A stretch of DNA of 64,000 bases from Pseudomonas coleopterorum (GTDB lineage Bacteria > Pseudomonadota > Gammaproteobacteria > Pseudomonadales > Pseudomonadaceae): contig NZ_FNTZ01000001.1 in assembly GCF_900105555.1 (NCBI RefSeq), positions 1,984,001 through 2,048,000 on the forward strand, read 5' to 3'. Below are positions 44,778-53,645 of the stretch, one piece after another. Under the pieces are notes generated by a model, which saw nothing but the letters and a program-made list of their open reading frames with translations, was not told the origin of the DNA and made no database searches. The translations under genes were made by a program, and so were the position numbers. Within the stretch, counting starts at the first letter, position 1. Each line of letters begins with the position of its first letter.

Positions 44778-45434
44778 ATGGCACTTACCCGCGAACAGAT
44801 GGCCCAGCGCGTGGCGCGCGAACTGCAGGACGGTTACTACGTGAACCTGGGCATCGGCATCCCGACCCTGGTGGCCAACTACGTGCCACCTGGCATCGAC
44901 GTGATGCTGCAATCGGAAAATGGCCTGCTCGGCATGGGCGAATTCCCTACCGAGGCTACCGTCGACGCCGACATGATCAATGCCGGCAAACAGACCGTGA
45001 CCGCGCGCCTGGGCGCCTCCATCTTCGACTCGGCGCAGTCGTTCGCGATGATTCGCGGCGGCCATGTCGACCTCACCGTGCTCGGCGCCTTCGAGGTGGA
45101 CGTGCAGGGCAACATCGCCTCCTGGATGATCCCCGGCAAGCTGGTCAAGGGCATGGGTGGGGCCATGGACCTGGTGGCCGGTGCGGAGAACATCATCGTC
45201 ACCATGACCCACGCGTCCAAGGACGGCGAGTCGAAACTGCTGCCCGTCTGCACGCTGCCGCTGACCGGCGCTGGTTGCATTCGCAAGGTGCTGACCGACT
45301 TGGCTTATCTCGAGATCGAAGACGGTGCGTTCATCCTCAAGGAGCGCGCGCCTGGCGTCAGCATCGATGAAATCAAGGCGAAAACGGCCGGCAAGCTGAT
45401 CATTGTCGACGATGTAATCGAAATGAGTTTCTGA
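44778..45434 (+). CDS. scoB: 3-oxoacid CoA-transferase subunit B
   Basis: The 218-residue subunit carries the catalytic glutamate Glu47 in QSENGLLGMG and the VNLGIGIPTLV and MDLVAGAENIIV segments. It lies 39 bases after scoA and 55 before the atoE-like transporter. Confidence 0.94.
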   Translation: MALTREQMAQRVARELQDGYYVNLGIGIPTLVANYVPPGIDVMLQSENGLLGMGEFPTEATVDADMINAGKQTVTARLGASIFDSAQSFAMIRGGHVDLTVLGAFEVDVQGNIASWMIPGKLVKGMGGAMDLVAGAENIIVTMTHASKDGESKLLPVCTLPLTGAGCIRKVLTDLAYLEIEDGAFILKERAPGVSIDEIKAKTAGKLIIVDDVIEMSF

Positions 45435-45489
45435 AAACTTCCTGCCAACACCTGCAGCTCTCCAACTATAAAAACAAGGAAACACCACC

Positions 45490-46908
45490 ATGTCCGCACA
45501 CCTGGAAGAGAGCCGCTACGCTCGCTTCGCCCTGCGCTGTTCGAGCTGGGCCGAGCGCTGGTTCCCCGACTCCTACGTATTCGCCGCCGTGGCGGTGCTG
45601 CTGGTCGCATTGGGCGCGCTGGCCATCGGCGGCACGCCGACGGCCACGGCCACTGCGTTCGGCGACGGGTTCTGGAGCCTGATTCCTTTTACCATGCAGA
45701 TGGCTTTCGTGGTGATCGGCGGTTACGTCGTCGCCAGCTCGCCGCCCGCCGTGAAACTCATCGACCGGCTGGCGCGCATCCCGCGCAATGGACGCTCGGC
45801 AGTGGCCTGGGTGGCGTTGATCTCCATGGTGGCGTCGCTGCTCAACTGGGGGCTGTCCCTGGTGTTCGGCGGCCTGTTGGTGCGCGCGCTGGCGCGCCGC
45901 ACCGATCTGCGCATGGACTATCGCGCCGCCGGCGCTGCAGCGTACCTGGGTCTGGGCGCGGTCTGGGCCCTGGGCCTGTCATCGTCGGCGGCGCAGTTGC
46001 AGGCCAATCCGGCCAGCCTGCCGCCATCCATCTTGTCCATCACCGGTGTCATCCCGTTCACCCAAACCATTTTCCTCTGGCAATCAGGCGTACTGCTGCT
46101 GGCGCTGGTAGTGGTCTCGCTGGTGGTCGCCTATGCCACCGCGCCCGGCCCGAACTCGGCCCGTGATGCCCAGGCCTGCGGCGTCGACCCGGCTTTCAGC
46201 CTCCCGCCGCTGAGCAAGCGCAGCCGACCGGGCGAATGGCTGGAATACAGTCCGCTGATCACTATCTTCCTGGTGTTGCTCGCCGCAGGATGGCTGTTCC
46301 ACGAGTTCTCCACCAAGCCGGCGATTACGGCCATCTCGGGGCTCAATACCTATAACTTCCTGTTCATCATGCTCGGCCTGCTGCTGCACTGGCGCCCGCG
46401 CAGCTTTCTCGATGCCGTGGCGCGTGCCGTGCCGACGACCACCGGTGTGCTGATTCAATTTCCCCTGTACGGCTCCATCGCCGCGATCATGACCACGGTC
46501 AAGGGCGGCGACGCGCAGACCCTGGCTCACCACATCTCGACCTTCTTCGTGCAGATCGCCTCCCACGATACCTATGCGATGCTCATGGGCGTGTATTCGG
46601 CGGTGTTGGGATTCTTCATCCCGTCGGGTGGGGGCAAATGGATCATCGAGGCGCCCTACGTCATGCAGGTGGCCAACGAGTTGCAGTACCACCTGGGCTG
46701 GGCGGTGCAGATCTACAACGCCGCCGAAGCCTTGCCGAACCTGATCAACCCGTTCTACATGCTGCCGTTGCTGGGTGTGTTGGGCCTGAAGGCACGCGAC
46801 CTGATCGGCTTCTCGTTCGTGCAACTGCTGGTACACGCGCCGCTGGTGCTGTTCCTGCTCTGGGCGCTGGGGACAACGTTGACCTACATCCCACCCATGG
46901 CACCTTGA
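45490..46908 (+). CDS. atoE: Short-chain fatty acid transporter, AtoE family
   Basis: The 472-residue protein has about 12 hydrophobic segments and the AtoE features VALISMVASLLNWGLSLVFG and FFIPSGGGKWIIEAPYV. It would import acetoacetate, butyrate or similar acids for the CoA-transferase encoded upstream. Confidence 0.92.
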   Translation: MSAHLEESRYARFALRCSSWAERWFPDSYVFAAVAVLLVALGALAIGGTPTATATAFGDGFWSLIPFTMQMAFVVIGGYVVASSPPAVKLIDRLARIPRNGRSAVAWVALISMVASLLNWGLSLVFGGLLVRALARRTDLRMDYRAAGAAAYLGLGAVWALGLSSSAAQLQANPASLPPSILSITGVIPFTQTIFLWQSGVLLLALVVVSLVVAYATAPGPNSARDAQACGVDPAFSLPPLSKRSRPGEWLEYSPLITIFLVLLAAGWLFHEFSTKPAITAISGLNTYNFLFIMLGLLLHWRPRSFLDAVARAVPTTTGVLIQFPLYGSIAAIMTTVKGGDAQTLAHHISTFFVQIASHDTYAMLMGVYSAVLGFFIPSGGGKWIIEAPYVMQVANELQYHLGWAVQIYNAAEALPNLINPFYMLPLLGVLGLKARDLIGFSFVQLLVHAPLVLFLLWALGTTLTYIPPMAP

Positions 46909-47072
46909 CGCACCTCTGATCGGCCCTACGTTGATCGGGAATATCCTTCCGCCGGGCAATTGATTCCATGGCGGCCCTTGCACACCCAAGGCTGCTCGGG
47001 GTACACATCTAGGTTGAATGGGGGACAGGCTGGACGCCCCCCCATCGTGAACCGATGCAGGGAGATGTGGAA

Positions 47073-47303
47073 ATGCTTGATAACGGCGCGGGCGGGGATA
47101 CCGAGCAGAATGAACCCGTGGATCAGATCATCTTTCGAGAGATTCGCAATCTGCACACCGCCGCTTCCAGAGACCTGGATCAGGCTGCAGTGCAGATCAT
47201 AGGCAAGGTCGAGAGGTTCAGGGAGCAGGGTTTGATCAGCTCGGAGGCCGCACGGCAGCTGATTTTCGACGTACGCAACGAGCGCAGCCGCATCAGCCGC
47301 TGA
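47073..47303 (+). CDS. Small hypothetical protein
   Basis: The 76-residue protein starts at the ATG at 47073 with GGGAGA upstream. It is mostly helical, with EPVDQIIFREIRNLHTAASR and AVQIIGKVERFREQGLIS, and has no signal peptide or membrane segment. I do not recognise it. Base composition and the ribosome-binding site suggest a real gene. Confidence 0.6.
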   Translation: MLDNGAGGDTEQNEPVDQIIFREIRNLHTAASRDLDQAAVQIIGKVERFREQGLISSEAARQLIFDVRNERSRISR

Positions 47304-47327
47304 GCGGCCTTCGAAGGGGAGCGGCGA

Positions 47328-47564
47328 TCAGCCGCCGGTGGTGTCGATATCGGCGTCCGTTTCCTTATCGTCCGCACTGGTCGAAGGATCGACTTCCGGC
47401 TCGGACTTGAAGCCCGGGCTGAAGCGATTGCCTTCGGCTGTGGTTGGATCGTTGGAATCAGTACGGATAGCGGGGTCAAGCGCCGGGTCGTTGGGCGTGG
47501 CGTTGGCCGCACTGCCGGTGTCACGGTCGACATCGTTTGGCGCAGGTGTCTTGTGTTCGCTCAT
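47328..47564 (-). CDS. Small acidic disordered protein
   Basis: The 78-residue protein is rich in Asp, Glu, Thr, Pro and Asn, with no hydrophobic core. GGGAGAA lies before the ATG. It lies 34 bases after the next secreted low-complexity protein and may share its transcript. Function unknown; stress-induced hydrophilin-like behaviour is a guess. Confidence 0.6.
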   Translation of the reverse strand: MSEHKTPAPNDVDRDTGSAANATPNDPALDPAIRTDSNDPTTAEGNRFSPGFKSEPEVDPSTSADDKETDADIDTTGG

Positions 47565-47598
47565 ATCATTCTCCCTAGGCTCAAGCGTGCAGGGTCAA

Positions 47599-47934
47599 TC
47601 AGAGCTTGCCGCCTTCAGAGCCAGTCCCGTCACCCATGTCATGACTGCCGGATTCTGGCTTGGTCACCGCGCCGCCCATGGAGCTGCCTTCCGGGTTGCC
47701 GGTGTTCTGTGGCTTGATCTGAGTGCTGGTGCCGTCACGCGGCGCGCTGGAACCATCGGTGTTGCCATTGGGCATGTTGGTGCCAGTGCCGGACGGTACG
47801 CCTACGGCCGAGGGCACGGTGCCTTTGGCGGCGGGGTTGGTCGGACCGGTGCTGTTGTCGGCCATGGCCGGTACGGCAGCGGCGGCCAGCAGACCTGCCA
47901 ACAGGGCTGCGTTGATGCGTTTCAGGCTTTTCAT
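47599..47934 (-). CDS. Secreted low-complexity protein
   Basis: The 111-residue protein has a clear signal peptide (about 1-25, ending AAVPAMA). The mature part is rich in Gly, Ser, Thr, Asn and Pro (GTGTNMPNGNTDGSSAP) with no cysteine. AGGAGA precedes the ATG. It would be periplasmic and unstructured. I do not recognise a family. Confidence 0.65.
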   Translation of the reverse strand: MKSLKRINAALLAGLLAAAAVPAMADNSTGPTNPAAKGTVPSAVGVPSGTGTNMPNGNTDGSSAPRDGTSTQIKPQNTGNPEGSSMGGAVTKPESGSHDMGDGTGSEGGKL

Positions 47935-48049
47935 GGAGCTCTCCTTGTTCGTGTGAATGCGTCATGTATTGGGCTGCGGGCACACGTCAGTGGTGCCCGC
48001 GTGCCGACGAACGGCATGCCCGATAAATAAGCGTCGGCCGGGAAAGGCG

Positions 48050-48072
48050 CACTGCGGACACAGTCCGCAGTG
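48050..48072 (-). terminator. Hairpin downstream of the Nramp-like gene
   Basis: CACTGCGGAC pairs with GTCCGCAGTG around the loop ACA. It ends seven bases past the stop of the transporter gene. The T-tract on the minus strand is weak (CCTTTCCC). Confidence 0.45.
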
Positions 48073-48078
48073 GCAGGG

Positions 48079-49374
48079 TCAGGCGAGCAGTTGCGAGCCC
48101 AGCTGGAAGGCGACCCATACGGCGAGGATGGTGGCGAAGCCCAGGGCGATGTTCTCGAACCAGTTGTTGCGGTAGTTGCCAAGCAACTTCTTCTGGTTGG
48201 ACATGATCAGCAGGCCGAGGGAGATCACCGGCAGGCCGATGATGTTCAGCGCATTCACGCCGATGGTCAGGGTGACGAAGTCAGGCATGCCCGGCAGCGA
48301 CCACACCAGCGGCGTGACGAGGATGAACAGCAGGAACCACTTGTGCATCGGGTCGTGATGGAACTCCTTGCCATACTTCTCGCGACGCTCGGGACGGATG
48401 TGCTGGAAGGCATCGGTGATCAGCATGGGGAAGGCGGTCGTCTTGCCGGCGATGCTGGCGAACAGGGTGGCGAACACGCCGACGAAAAAGATCAACCAGC
48501 CGCCGGTGCCAAAGAACATCTGCAGCGCCGCGCCCAGGTCGTCCAGGGTTTTCACTTCGATCCCGTTGGGACGCAGGATTTCCGCGCCGACCACCCAGAT
48601 GGCCAGGTTGATGATGATCCCGACGAACACCGCGAACAGCAGGTCGTTGCGCTGGATGCGCTTGTGTTCCGGGCCGACCCAGCCTTTCTGGCGCATCACG
48701 TAGGGGTGCACGAAGTTGGCGATCGAACCGGCCACCGCACCGATCACCGAAACGGCTACCAGTAGGGCACCGTGCACGCCTTCATCCGGCGGAATGCTGA
48801 AACCGATGGTTCCGGCCAGGATGCCGCCCACATCGGGTTTGGACATGATCGCCAGCGCCATGAACGCCAGGGTCATCAGGGCCAGCAAGCCTTTCATGAC
48901 GCCTTCGATCAGCGAGTAGATGTTGCGACCCACCAGCAGCCACACGCCCAGTACCACGGCCAAGGAAGCGAGCAACGGCTGATTGATGTGCAGAAGGGTA
49001 GCCAGTGCTTCACCAGCGCCCTTGATCATGTACGCATTGGTCAGGTGACCCATGATCAGGGCGTACCCCAGCATGAACCAGGCGAAGAAGGGGTGCAGTT
49101 GCGCGTAGCCCTGCAGGATGGTCATGCCCTGGTTGTTGCACAGCTGGAAGCGGGCAATGATGTTGACGATGAGAAATCTGAGCAGCAGCGACACCGCCAG
49201 CACCCACATCATCGCGTAGCCATAGTTGGCGCCGGCCACGGAGGAGGTGATCAGGTCGCCTGCGCCGAGCCAGGACAGGACGGCAATGATGCCCGGTCCG
49301 ACGATCTTGGCGAGCCTGCCCAGGCGAGTCGTGGGGGCGGCCGCCTTCTTTTCGAGCGAGTGGGTACTCGTCAT
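48079..49374 (-). CDS. Nramp family transporter with non-canonical metal motifs
   Basis: The 431-residue protein has 11 or so membrane helices and aligns with Nramp from GPGIIAVLSWLGAGDL onward. In Mn/Fe transporters the first helix carries DPGN and helix 6 carries MPH. Here these positions read GAGD and NFVHP, so the usual metal-binding residues are replaced. It is therefore an Nramp relative of uncertain substrate rather than a standard MntH. Confidence 0.88.
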   Translation of the reverse strand: MTSTHSLEKKAAAPTTRLGRLAKIVGPGIIAVLSWLGAGDLITSSVAGANYGYAMMWVLAVSLLLRFLIVNIIARFQLCNNQGMTILQGYAQLHPFFAWFMLGYALIMGHLTNAYMIKGAGEALATLLHINQPLLASLAVVLGVWLLVGRNIYSLIEGVMKGLLALMTLAFMALAIMSKPDVGGILAGTIGFSIPPDEGVHGALLVAVSVIGAVAGSIANFVHPYVMRQKGWVGPEHKRIQRNDLLFAVFVGIIINLAIWVVGAEILRPNGIEVKTLDDLGAALQMFFGTGGWLIFFVGVFATLFASIAGKTTAFPMLITDAFQHIRPERREKYGKEFHHDPMHKWFLLFILVTPLVWSLPGMPDFVTLTIGVNALNIIGLPVISLGLLIMSNQKKLLGNYRNNWFENIALGFATILAVWVAFQLGSQLLA

Positions 49375-49770
49375 GGGTGAATTCCCTTTGTTGTTTTTGT
49401 GGATGGAACAGTGGGTTATTCAAGCATGAGTTAGGATGTCATATGACCTGACGAGTTGCAAAAGGTGTAAGTGGATGTTTCCCTGCGTTCGCAGATGTTT
49501 CTGCGTGTGCCGGTGGCCCTCGCGAACTCCTGTAGCAGCGGCGCAAGCCGCGTCGGCGGTGCATGCGGTGTGCCTGAAGGAACGCGGTGATGCCGGACGC
49601 GGCTCGCGCCGCTGCTACAGGGGTTCGCGATCTGGACGGGGTCAACGGTGTTCTCGAGCCGCGTCGGGGGCGCATGCGGTGGACCTGAAGGACCGCGGTC
49701 CTATCGGAAGCGGCTGAACCAACAGGACGAATGGCCTTCTTATGAGCCTTAGCGCAAGAGGAATGCACCC
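49375..49770. other. 396-bp intergenic region with a REP array
   Basis: No gene is supported. The region is largely filled by REP-type repeats (49529-49715, listed separately) and short A/T stretches that would carry the promoters of the transporter gene (minus) and of the small membrane protein (plus). Confidence 0.7.
49529..49715. repeat. REP pair plus a degenerate tandem copy
   Basis: An inverted pair spans 49529-49559 and 49597-49621. The interior (49551-49604) recurs about 110 bases downstream at 49662-49715: GCATGCGGTG, CCTGAAGGA and CGCGGT are kept in order, while the third unit has lost its outer CTGTAGCAGC part. This suggests a partial tandem duplication of the element. Confidence 0.8.
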
Positions 49771-50307
49771 ATGTCGAAGATCATCGTCGATGACGCAACG
49801 CCCCCGGCCGATGCCAAGGCCGATGTGTTGATGTTCGGTACCCCCAAGGACCGTCTGGACTTTTACCGCAAGGAAATCCAGTACGAAACCTCCATCCTTT
49901 CCAACCGCACCGACGCCTACCTCTCCGCGCAGTCGTTCCTGGTCATCGCCTACGCGTCGTCCATGGCCAACCTGAACCCGGAGTGGGGCAAGCTTTTTAC
50001 CCTGGTCGTGCCGCCATTGTTGGCGCTGTTCGGTCTGGTCAGTTCGCTGCATGCCTGGCCAGGCATTCGTTCGGCCTACGACATCATCGATCACTGGCAC
50101 TTCAAGCAGAGCCAACTGCTCGACAGCGAGCCGGCCATGGGCGCGGCCTATGACGAATCACCGCTGTTCAGCGAGCGCGAGTCGAACGAGAAACGCTGGC
50201 GCGGGGCATTGATGTTCTCGATGAGGTCGCCGTTTCTGTTCAGCGTGCTGTGGGCGATACTCGGGGTTTTCGCCGTATATGCCCAGTACACCAATCCAGG
50301 TGGCTGA
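49771..50307 (+). CDS. Small membrane protein of unknown function
   Basis: The 178-residue protein has a soluble N-terminal part with KDRLDFYRKEIQYETSIL, a hydrophobic pair (about 54-67 and 75-94) and a last membrane helix at 153-171. The loop between them is charged (DHWHFKQSQLLDSEP). I do not recognise a characterised family. The layout, helical lead plus membrane hairpin, resembles the 2TM proteins found near nucleotide-signalling systems, but no such partner gene is nearby. Confidence 0.7.
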   Translation: MSKIIVDDATPPADAKADVLMFGTPKDRLDFYRKEIQYETSILSNRTDAYLSAQSFLVIAYASSMANLNPEWGKLFTLVVPPLLALFGLVSSLHAWPGIRSAYDIIDHWHFKQSQLLDSEPAMGAAYDESPLFSERESNEKRWRGALMFSMRSPFLFSVLWAILGVFAVYAQYTNPGG

Positions 50308-50312
50308 ATGCA

Positions 50313-50340
50313 GAAGGCCCCTGCGATTGCAGGGGCCTTC
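50313..50340. terminator. Terminator hairpin between convergent genes
   Basis: GAAGGCCCCTGC pairs perfectly with GCAGGGGCCTTC around GATT. It lies between the small membrane protein (plus) and the MFS gene (minus). The T-tract is short on both sides. Confidence 0.55.
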
Positions 50341-50360
50341 GGGTGTAGCGGGTCAGCGGA

Positions 50361-51749
50361 TCAACGCACCGAGCTTATCGCCTGCTGACGACTGCGCTCG
50401 TATTCCTGGGAATCCACCGCCGCAGCATCGGGTTTGCCCAGATCAGCCATGGGGATGCGGTAGGTCTCCTTGGCGGTGAACGCTGCCAGCGCTGCGATGC
50501 AGCACACACCCAGGGCCAGCGAGCCGACCACCATGGGAATGTTGGTGGAGCCGGGCGGTGCCATCGCCGCGAACAGGGCGGGCAACAGGGCGGTAATCAG
50601 GGTGCCGACGTTCTGCGAGATGGCCATGGCCGACACGCGATAGCGGGTCTGGAACAGCTCGGGGTAGAAGCTTGGGAACACCGCGTTGTAGCCCTGATAA
50701 AACACGCCCCACATCAGGATCGACATGCCGAACGCCAAGGGCACGTTGTGGATGCTGATCGCATACAGGTAGAAGAACGACAGAATGCCCGAGCTCAGCG
50801 CGCCACCGATGATCATCGGACGACGGCCGATGCGGTCGGAGAGGTTGCCCACGAAGGGAATCACGCACACCGCGACGATGTTGCCGACCACCGGAATCCA
50901 CAGGTACACACTCTTGGCGAAACCGATGCCGTAGGCCGGTTGCACGGCGTAAGCCGCGCCGAAGATGGTGGCCACTACCGGAATGACGTTCATCAGCGCC
51001 ATGCACATCACCAGGCCCATGTTGCGCCAGCTGTGCTTGAACGCCTCGACGACCGGGGATTTGGGGATGGCAGCGCGCGCTTCCACAGTTTCGAAAGCCG
51101 GGGTTTCATTGACTTCGCGACGGATGATATAGCCGGCGATCAGCACCACGGCACTGAGCAGGAACGGAATCCGCCAGCCCCACGAGTTGAACGCTTCATC
51201 CGGCATGAAGTAGGCCAGGGGGAGGAAGATCGCCGCAGCGAAGATCTGCCCGGCCTGTACGCCCTGCAAGGTGAAACTGGCGTAGTAGCCTCGTCTGCCG
51301 AAGGGCGCATGTTCGAGAATCATCGAACTGGCCCCGGAGATTTCCCCCGCCACTGCGAAGCCTTGGATCAAACGCAGCACCACCAGCATGGCCGGTGCCC
51401 AGAGGCCGACCTGGCTGTAGGTCGGCAGCAGGCCCACGGCCATGGTGGCGAACCCCATCAGGAACATGCACAGCAGCAAGACGTTCTTGCGGCCGCGCGT
51501 ATCGCCCCAGTGGCCCAGGAAGAACGCACCGATGGGGCGGGCAACATAGCCCACGCCGTAGGTGGCCAGCGAGGCAACGATGGCGACCTTGGGGTCGGTG
51601 TTGGGGAAAAAGATCTGCGGGAAGATCAGCGCCGCGGCTTGGGCATAGATGAAGAAGTCGTAGTATTCCAGGGCGGAACCGACCCATCCGCTGGCGGTGG
51701 CCTTCTTGGTTTGCTGCGAGCCGTGCGATTCTGACTGAGCATGCGCCAT
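50361..51749 (-). CDS. MFS transporter, metabolite:H+ symporter (MHS) type
   Basis: The 462-residue protein has 12 predicted membrane helices. The MHS features ALEYYDFFIYAQAAALIF and FFLGHWGDTRGRKNVL, and the later GNLSDRIGRRP, place it with ShiA, ProP and KgtP relatives. The substrate, an organic acid or betaine-like compound, is not known. It lies downstream of the MocR gene on the same strand with a 376-base gap. Confidence 0.9.
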   Translation of the reverse strand: MAHAQSESHGSQQTKKATASGWVGSALEYYDFFIYAQAAALIFPQIFFPNTDPKVAIVASLATYGVGYVARPIGAFFLGHWGDTRGRKNVLLLCMFLMGFATMAVGLLPTYSQVGLWAPAMLVVLRLIQGFAVAGEISGASSMILEHAPFGRRGYYASFTLQGVQAGQIFAAAIFLPLAYFMPDEAFNSWGWRIPFLLSAVVLIAGYIIRREVNETPAFETVEARAAIPKSPVVEAFKHSWRNMGLVMCMALMNVIPVVATIFGAAYAVQPAYGIGFAKSVYLWIPVVGNIVAVCVIPFVGNLSDRIGRRPMIIGGALSSGILSFFYLYAISIHNVPLAFGMSILMWGVFYQGYNAVFPSFYPELFQTRYRVSAMAISQNVGTLITALLPALFAAMAPPGSTNIPMVVGSLALGVCCIAALAAFTAKETYRIPMADLGKPDAAAVDSQEYERSRQQAISSVR

Positions 51750-51846
51750 GCTGTGTCTCCGTTGTTTTTATTATGAAGCATTGGAACCGTTGGCTTCGTT
51801 TCTACCCCTGGCAGGCAAGCTTGCGAGCGCGGGGAAGAGGCAAAAC

Positions 51847-51860
51847 TAACTGGGTAGTTA
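51847..51860 (-). promoter_or_regulatory. Palindrome TAACT-N4-AGTTA upstream of the MFS gene
   Basis: Perfect five-base arms flank GGGT, within an A/T-rich segment that could be the promoter. Such sites are often bound by TetR or similar repressors. No regulator gene lies beside it except the MocR gene 300 bases away. Confidence 0.3.
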
Positions 51861-52090
51861 ATGTTTAGCAGTGGCGTCGAATGAGTGTCAATACGGCGGC
51901 ACACGCGGGTTGCAGAGAGGATCCGTTCATTCTGCGAGCAAGACTGCCCCAAGTGACTCCGTGTTTCAATCGAAAGTGCCGGTCTAGAGCGGTTCGCCCA
52001 TGGCTGAGCGGCGCCCCGGCGGTCGCTCTCATTGCCTAGCTTGCTTGGTATTGTAGCCGCTGATCGCACACATTTGTCGGCGGTCCACAA

Positions 52091-52112
52091 GCGGTGCAAG
52101 CCGCGTCGGCGG
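52091..52112. repeat. Degenerate single REP
   Basis: GCGGTGCAAGCCGCGTCGGC matches the inner part of the GTAGCAGCGGCGC element family with one substitution, without a partner arm. Confidence 0.55.
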
Positions 52113-52125
52113 ACGCCGCCGTGGG

Positions 52126-53541
52126 TCAGGCCAACTCCCGGACCAGGTTGCCCAGGGTCTGCATGGCCGCCAATTGCACCTTGTCCATCGGCGTGCCGTA
52201 ATTCAGCCGAATGCAGTTGCCGAAACGGCCACTGGCCGAAAAGATCGGCCCCGGTGCGATGCTGATGCCTTGCGCCAGTGCGAGCCGGAACAACTGCAAA
52301 GAGTCGACCCGCGGCGGCAGCTCGAGCCAGAGAAAATAACCGCCGTCGGGGCGGCTCACTCGCGTCTCTTCGGGAAAATACCGCGCGATCGCCGCCATCA
52401 TCGCGTGTTGCTGGCTTTGCAGCGCATCGCGCAACCGATGCAGATGGCGGTCGTAACCACCGTGCTGCAGATAATCGGCGATCGCCGCCTGACCCGGTAC
52501 CGATGCGCAGATCGAGGTCATGATCTTCAACCGCTCGACCTTCTGCGCAAAGCGTCCGGCGGCCACCCAACCGATGCGATAGCCCGGTGCCAGGCTCTTG
52601 GCGAACGAACCGCAATGCAGCACCCAGCCGTCGCGGTCGTACGCCTTGGCCGGGCGTGGCGCGTGCTGGCCGAAGTAAAGCTCGGCGTACACGTCGTCCT
52701 CGATCAACGGCACCTGGTGCTGGTGCAACAGCTCCACCAATTGACGCTTGCGTGCGTCGGGCATGCTCGCGCCGACCGGGTTCTGGAAGGTCGGCATGCA
52801 CCAGCAGGCCTTGATCGGCAGGCGTTGCAGGGCATTGGCCAGGGCATCCACATCGAGCCCCTCGCGCGGATGAGTGGGGATCTCCACGGCCTTGAGCTTG
52901 AGGCGCTCCAGCACTTGCAGGCAGGCATAGAAGGCCGGTGCTTCGATGGCTACCATGTCACCCGGCTCGGTCACCGCCTGCAGGCACAGGTTCAATGCTT
53001 CCAGCGCGCCGTTGGTGATCAGCAACTCTTCGACCGGCAGGGTCATCCCGGCGATGTTGTAGCGCAAGGCGATCTGCCGCCGCAGCTCCGGACTGCCGGG
53101 CGACAGATCCGTCACCGTTTCGCGCGGATGCATGGCGCGGCTGGTGCTGGCCAGAGAGCGGGCCAGACGCGGCAGGGGAAACAGCTCGGGGCTGGGGAAT
53201 GCCGAACCCAGGGCGACCGTGTCCGGGTCTTTGATCGAATCGAGAATGGAGAACACCAGTTCGCTGACGTCGACATCGGTCGACTCCGCCAGTGTCTGCG
53301 TTTCCACCTGGGGTTCTTGCAGAGCACGCTCGGCCAGCGCATTGACGAAGTAACCCGAGCGGGGCCGGGCGCGAATCAGGCCTCGGCGCTCGAGCAGGTA
53401 GTACGCCTGGAACACCGTCGAAGGACTTATGCCCTGGGTCTGGCTGGCATGACGCACTGAAGGTACGCGCTCATCGGGCTTGAGCACGCCGGTGCGGATC
53501 AGCTCGGCAATGTGGGCGGCAAATGTCTCGTAGCGTTTCAT
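52126..53541 (-). CDS. MocR-type regulator (GntR helix-turn-helix fused to an aminotransferase)
   Basis: The 471-residue protein has an N-terminal GntR winged helix (about 1-70, RHASQTQGISPSTVFQAYYL) and a fold-type I aminotransferase-like domain. The PLP-binding Lys315 lies in SFAKSLAPGYRIGW. MocR proteins use PLP or an amino-acid aldimine as a signal. The target is unknown; the MFS gene downstream is a candidate. Confidence 0.93.
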   Translation of the reverse strand: MKRYETFAAHIAELIRTGVLKPDERVPSVRHASQTQGISPSTVFQAYYLLERRGLIRARPRSGYFVNALAERALQEPQVETQTLAESTDVDVSELVFSILDSIKDPDTVALGSAFPSPELFPLPRLARSLASTSRAMHPRETVTDLSPGSPELRRQIALRYNIAGMTLPVEELLITNGALEALNLCLQAVTEPGDMVAIEAPAFYACLQVLERLKLKAVEIPTHPREGLDVDALANALQRLPIKACWCMPTFQNPVGASMPDARKRQLVELLHQHQVPLIEDDVYAELYFGQHAPRPAKAYDRDGWVLHCGSFAKSLAPGYRIGWVAAGRFAQKVERLKIMTSICASVPGQAAIADYLQHGGYDRHLHRLRDALQSQQHAMMAAIARYFPEETRVSRPDGGYFLWLELPPRVDSLQLFRLALAQGISIAPGPIFSASGRFGNCIRLNYGTPMDKVQLAAMQTLGNLVRELA

Positions 53542-53645
53542 TACCGGCCTGGCGGTCTTGGGCAGGTCTGTACTATGCCACCTGGACGGCCCCGCGCACA
53601 GCCGACAGACGTGACGGGCACCGTCTGCCTGCTGTCGGCGATGTT

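Larger units (their letters stand above)
51750..52125. other. 376-bp intergenic region upstream of the MFS gene
   Basis: No gene is supported. The region contains a TAACT-GGGT-AGTTA palindrome (51847-51860) about 100 bases before the transporter start, and a lone degenerate REP (52091-52112) close to the end of the MocR gene. Confidence 0.6.

Noticed and set aside
47338..48030. 230-codon plus-strand frame over the small secreted protein genes
   Set aside because: It opposes two genes with good ribosome-binding sites and a signal peptide; its own start has no such support.
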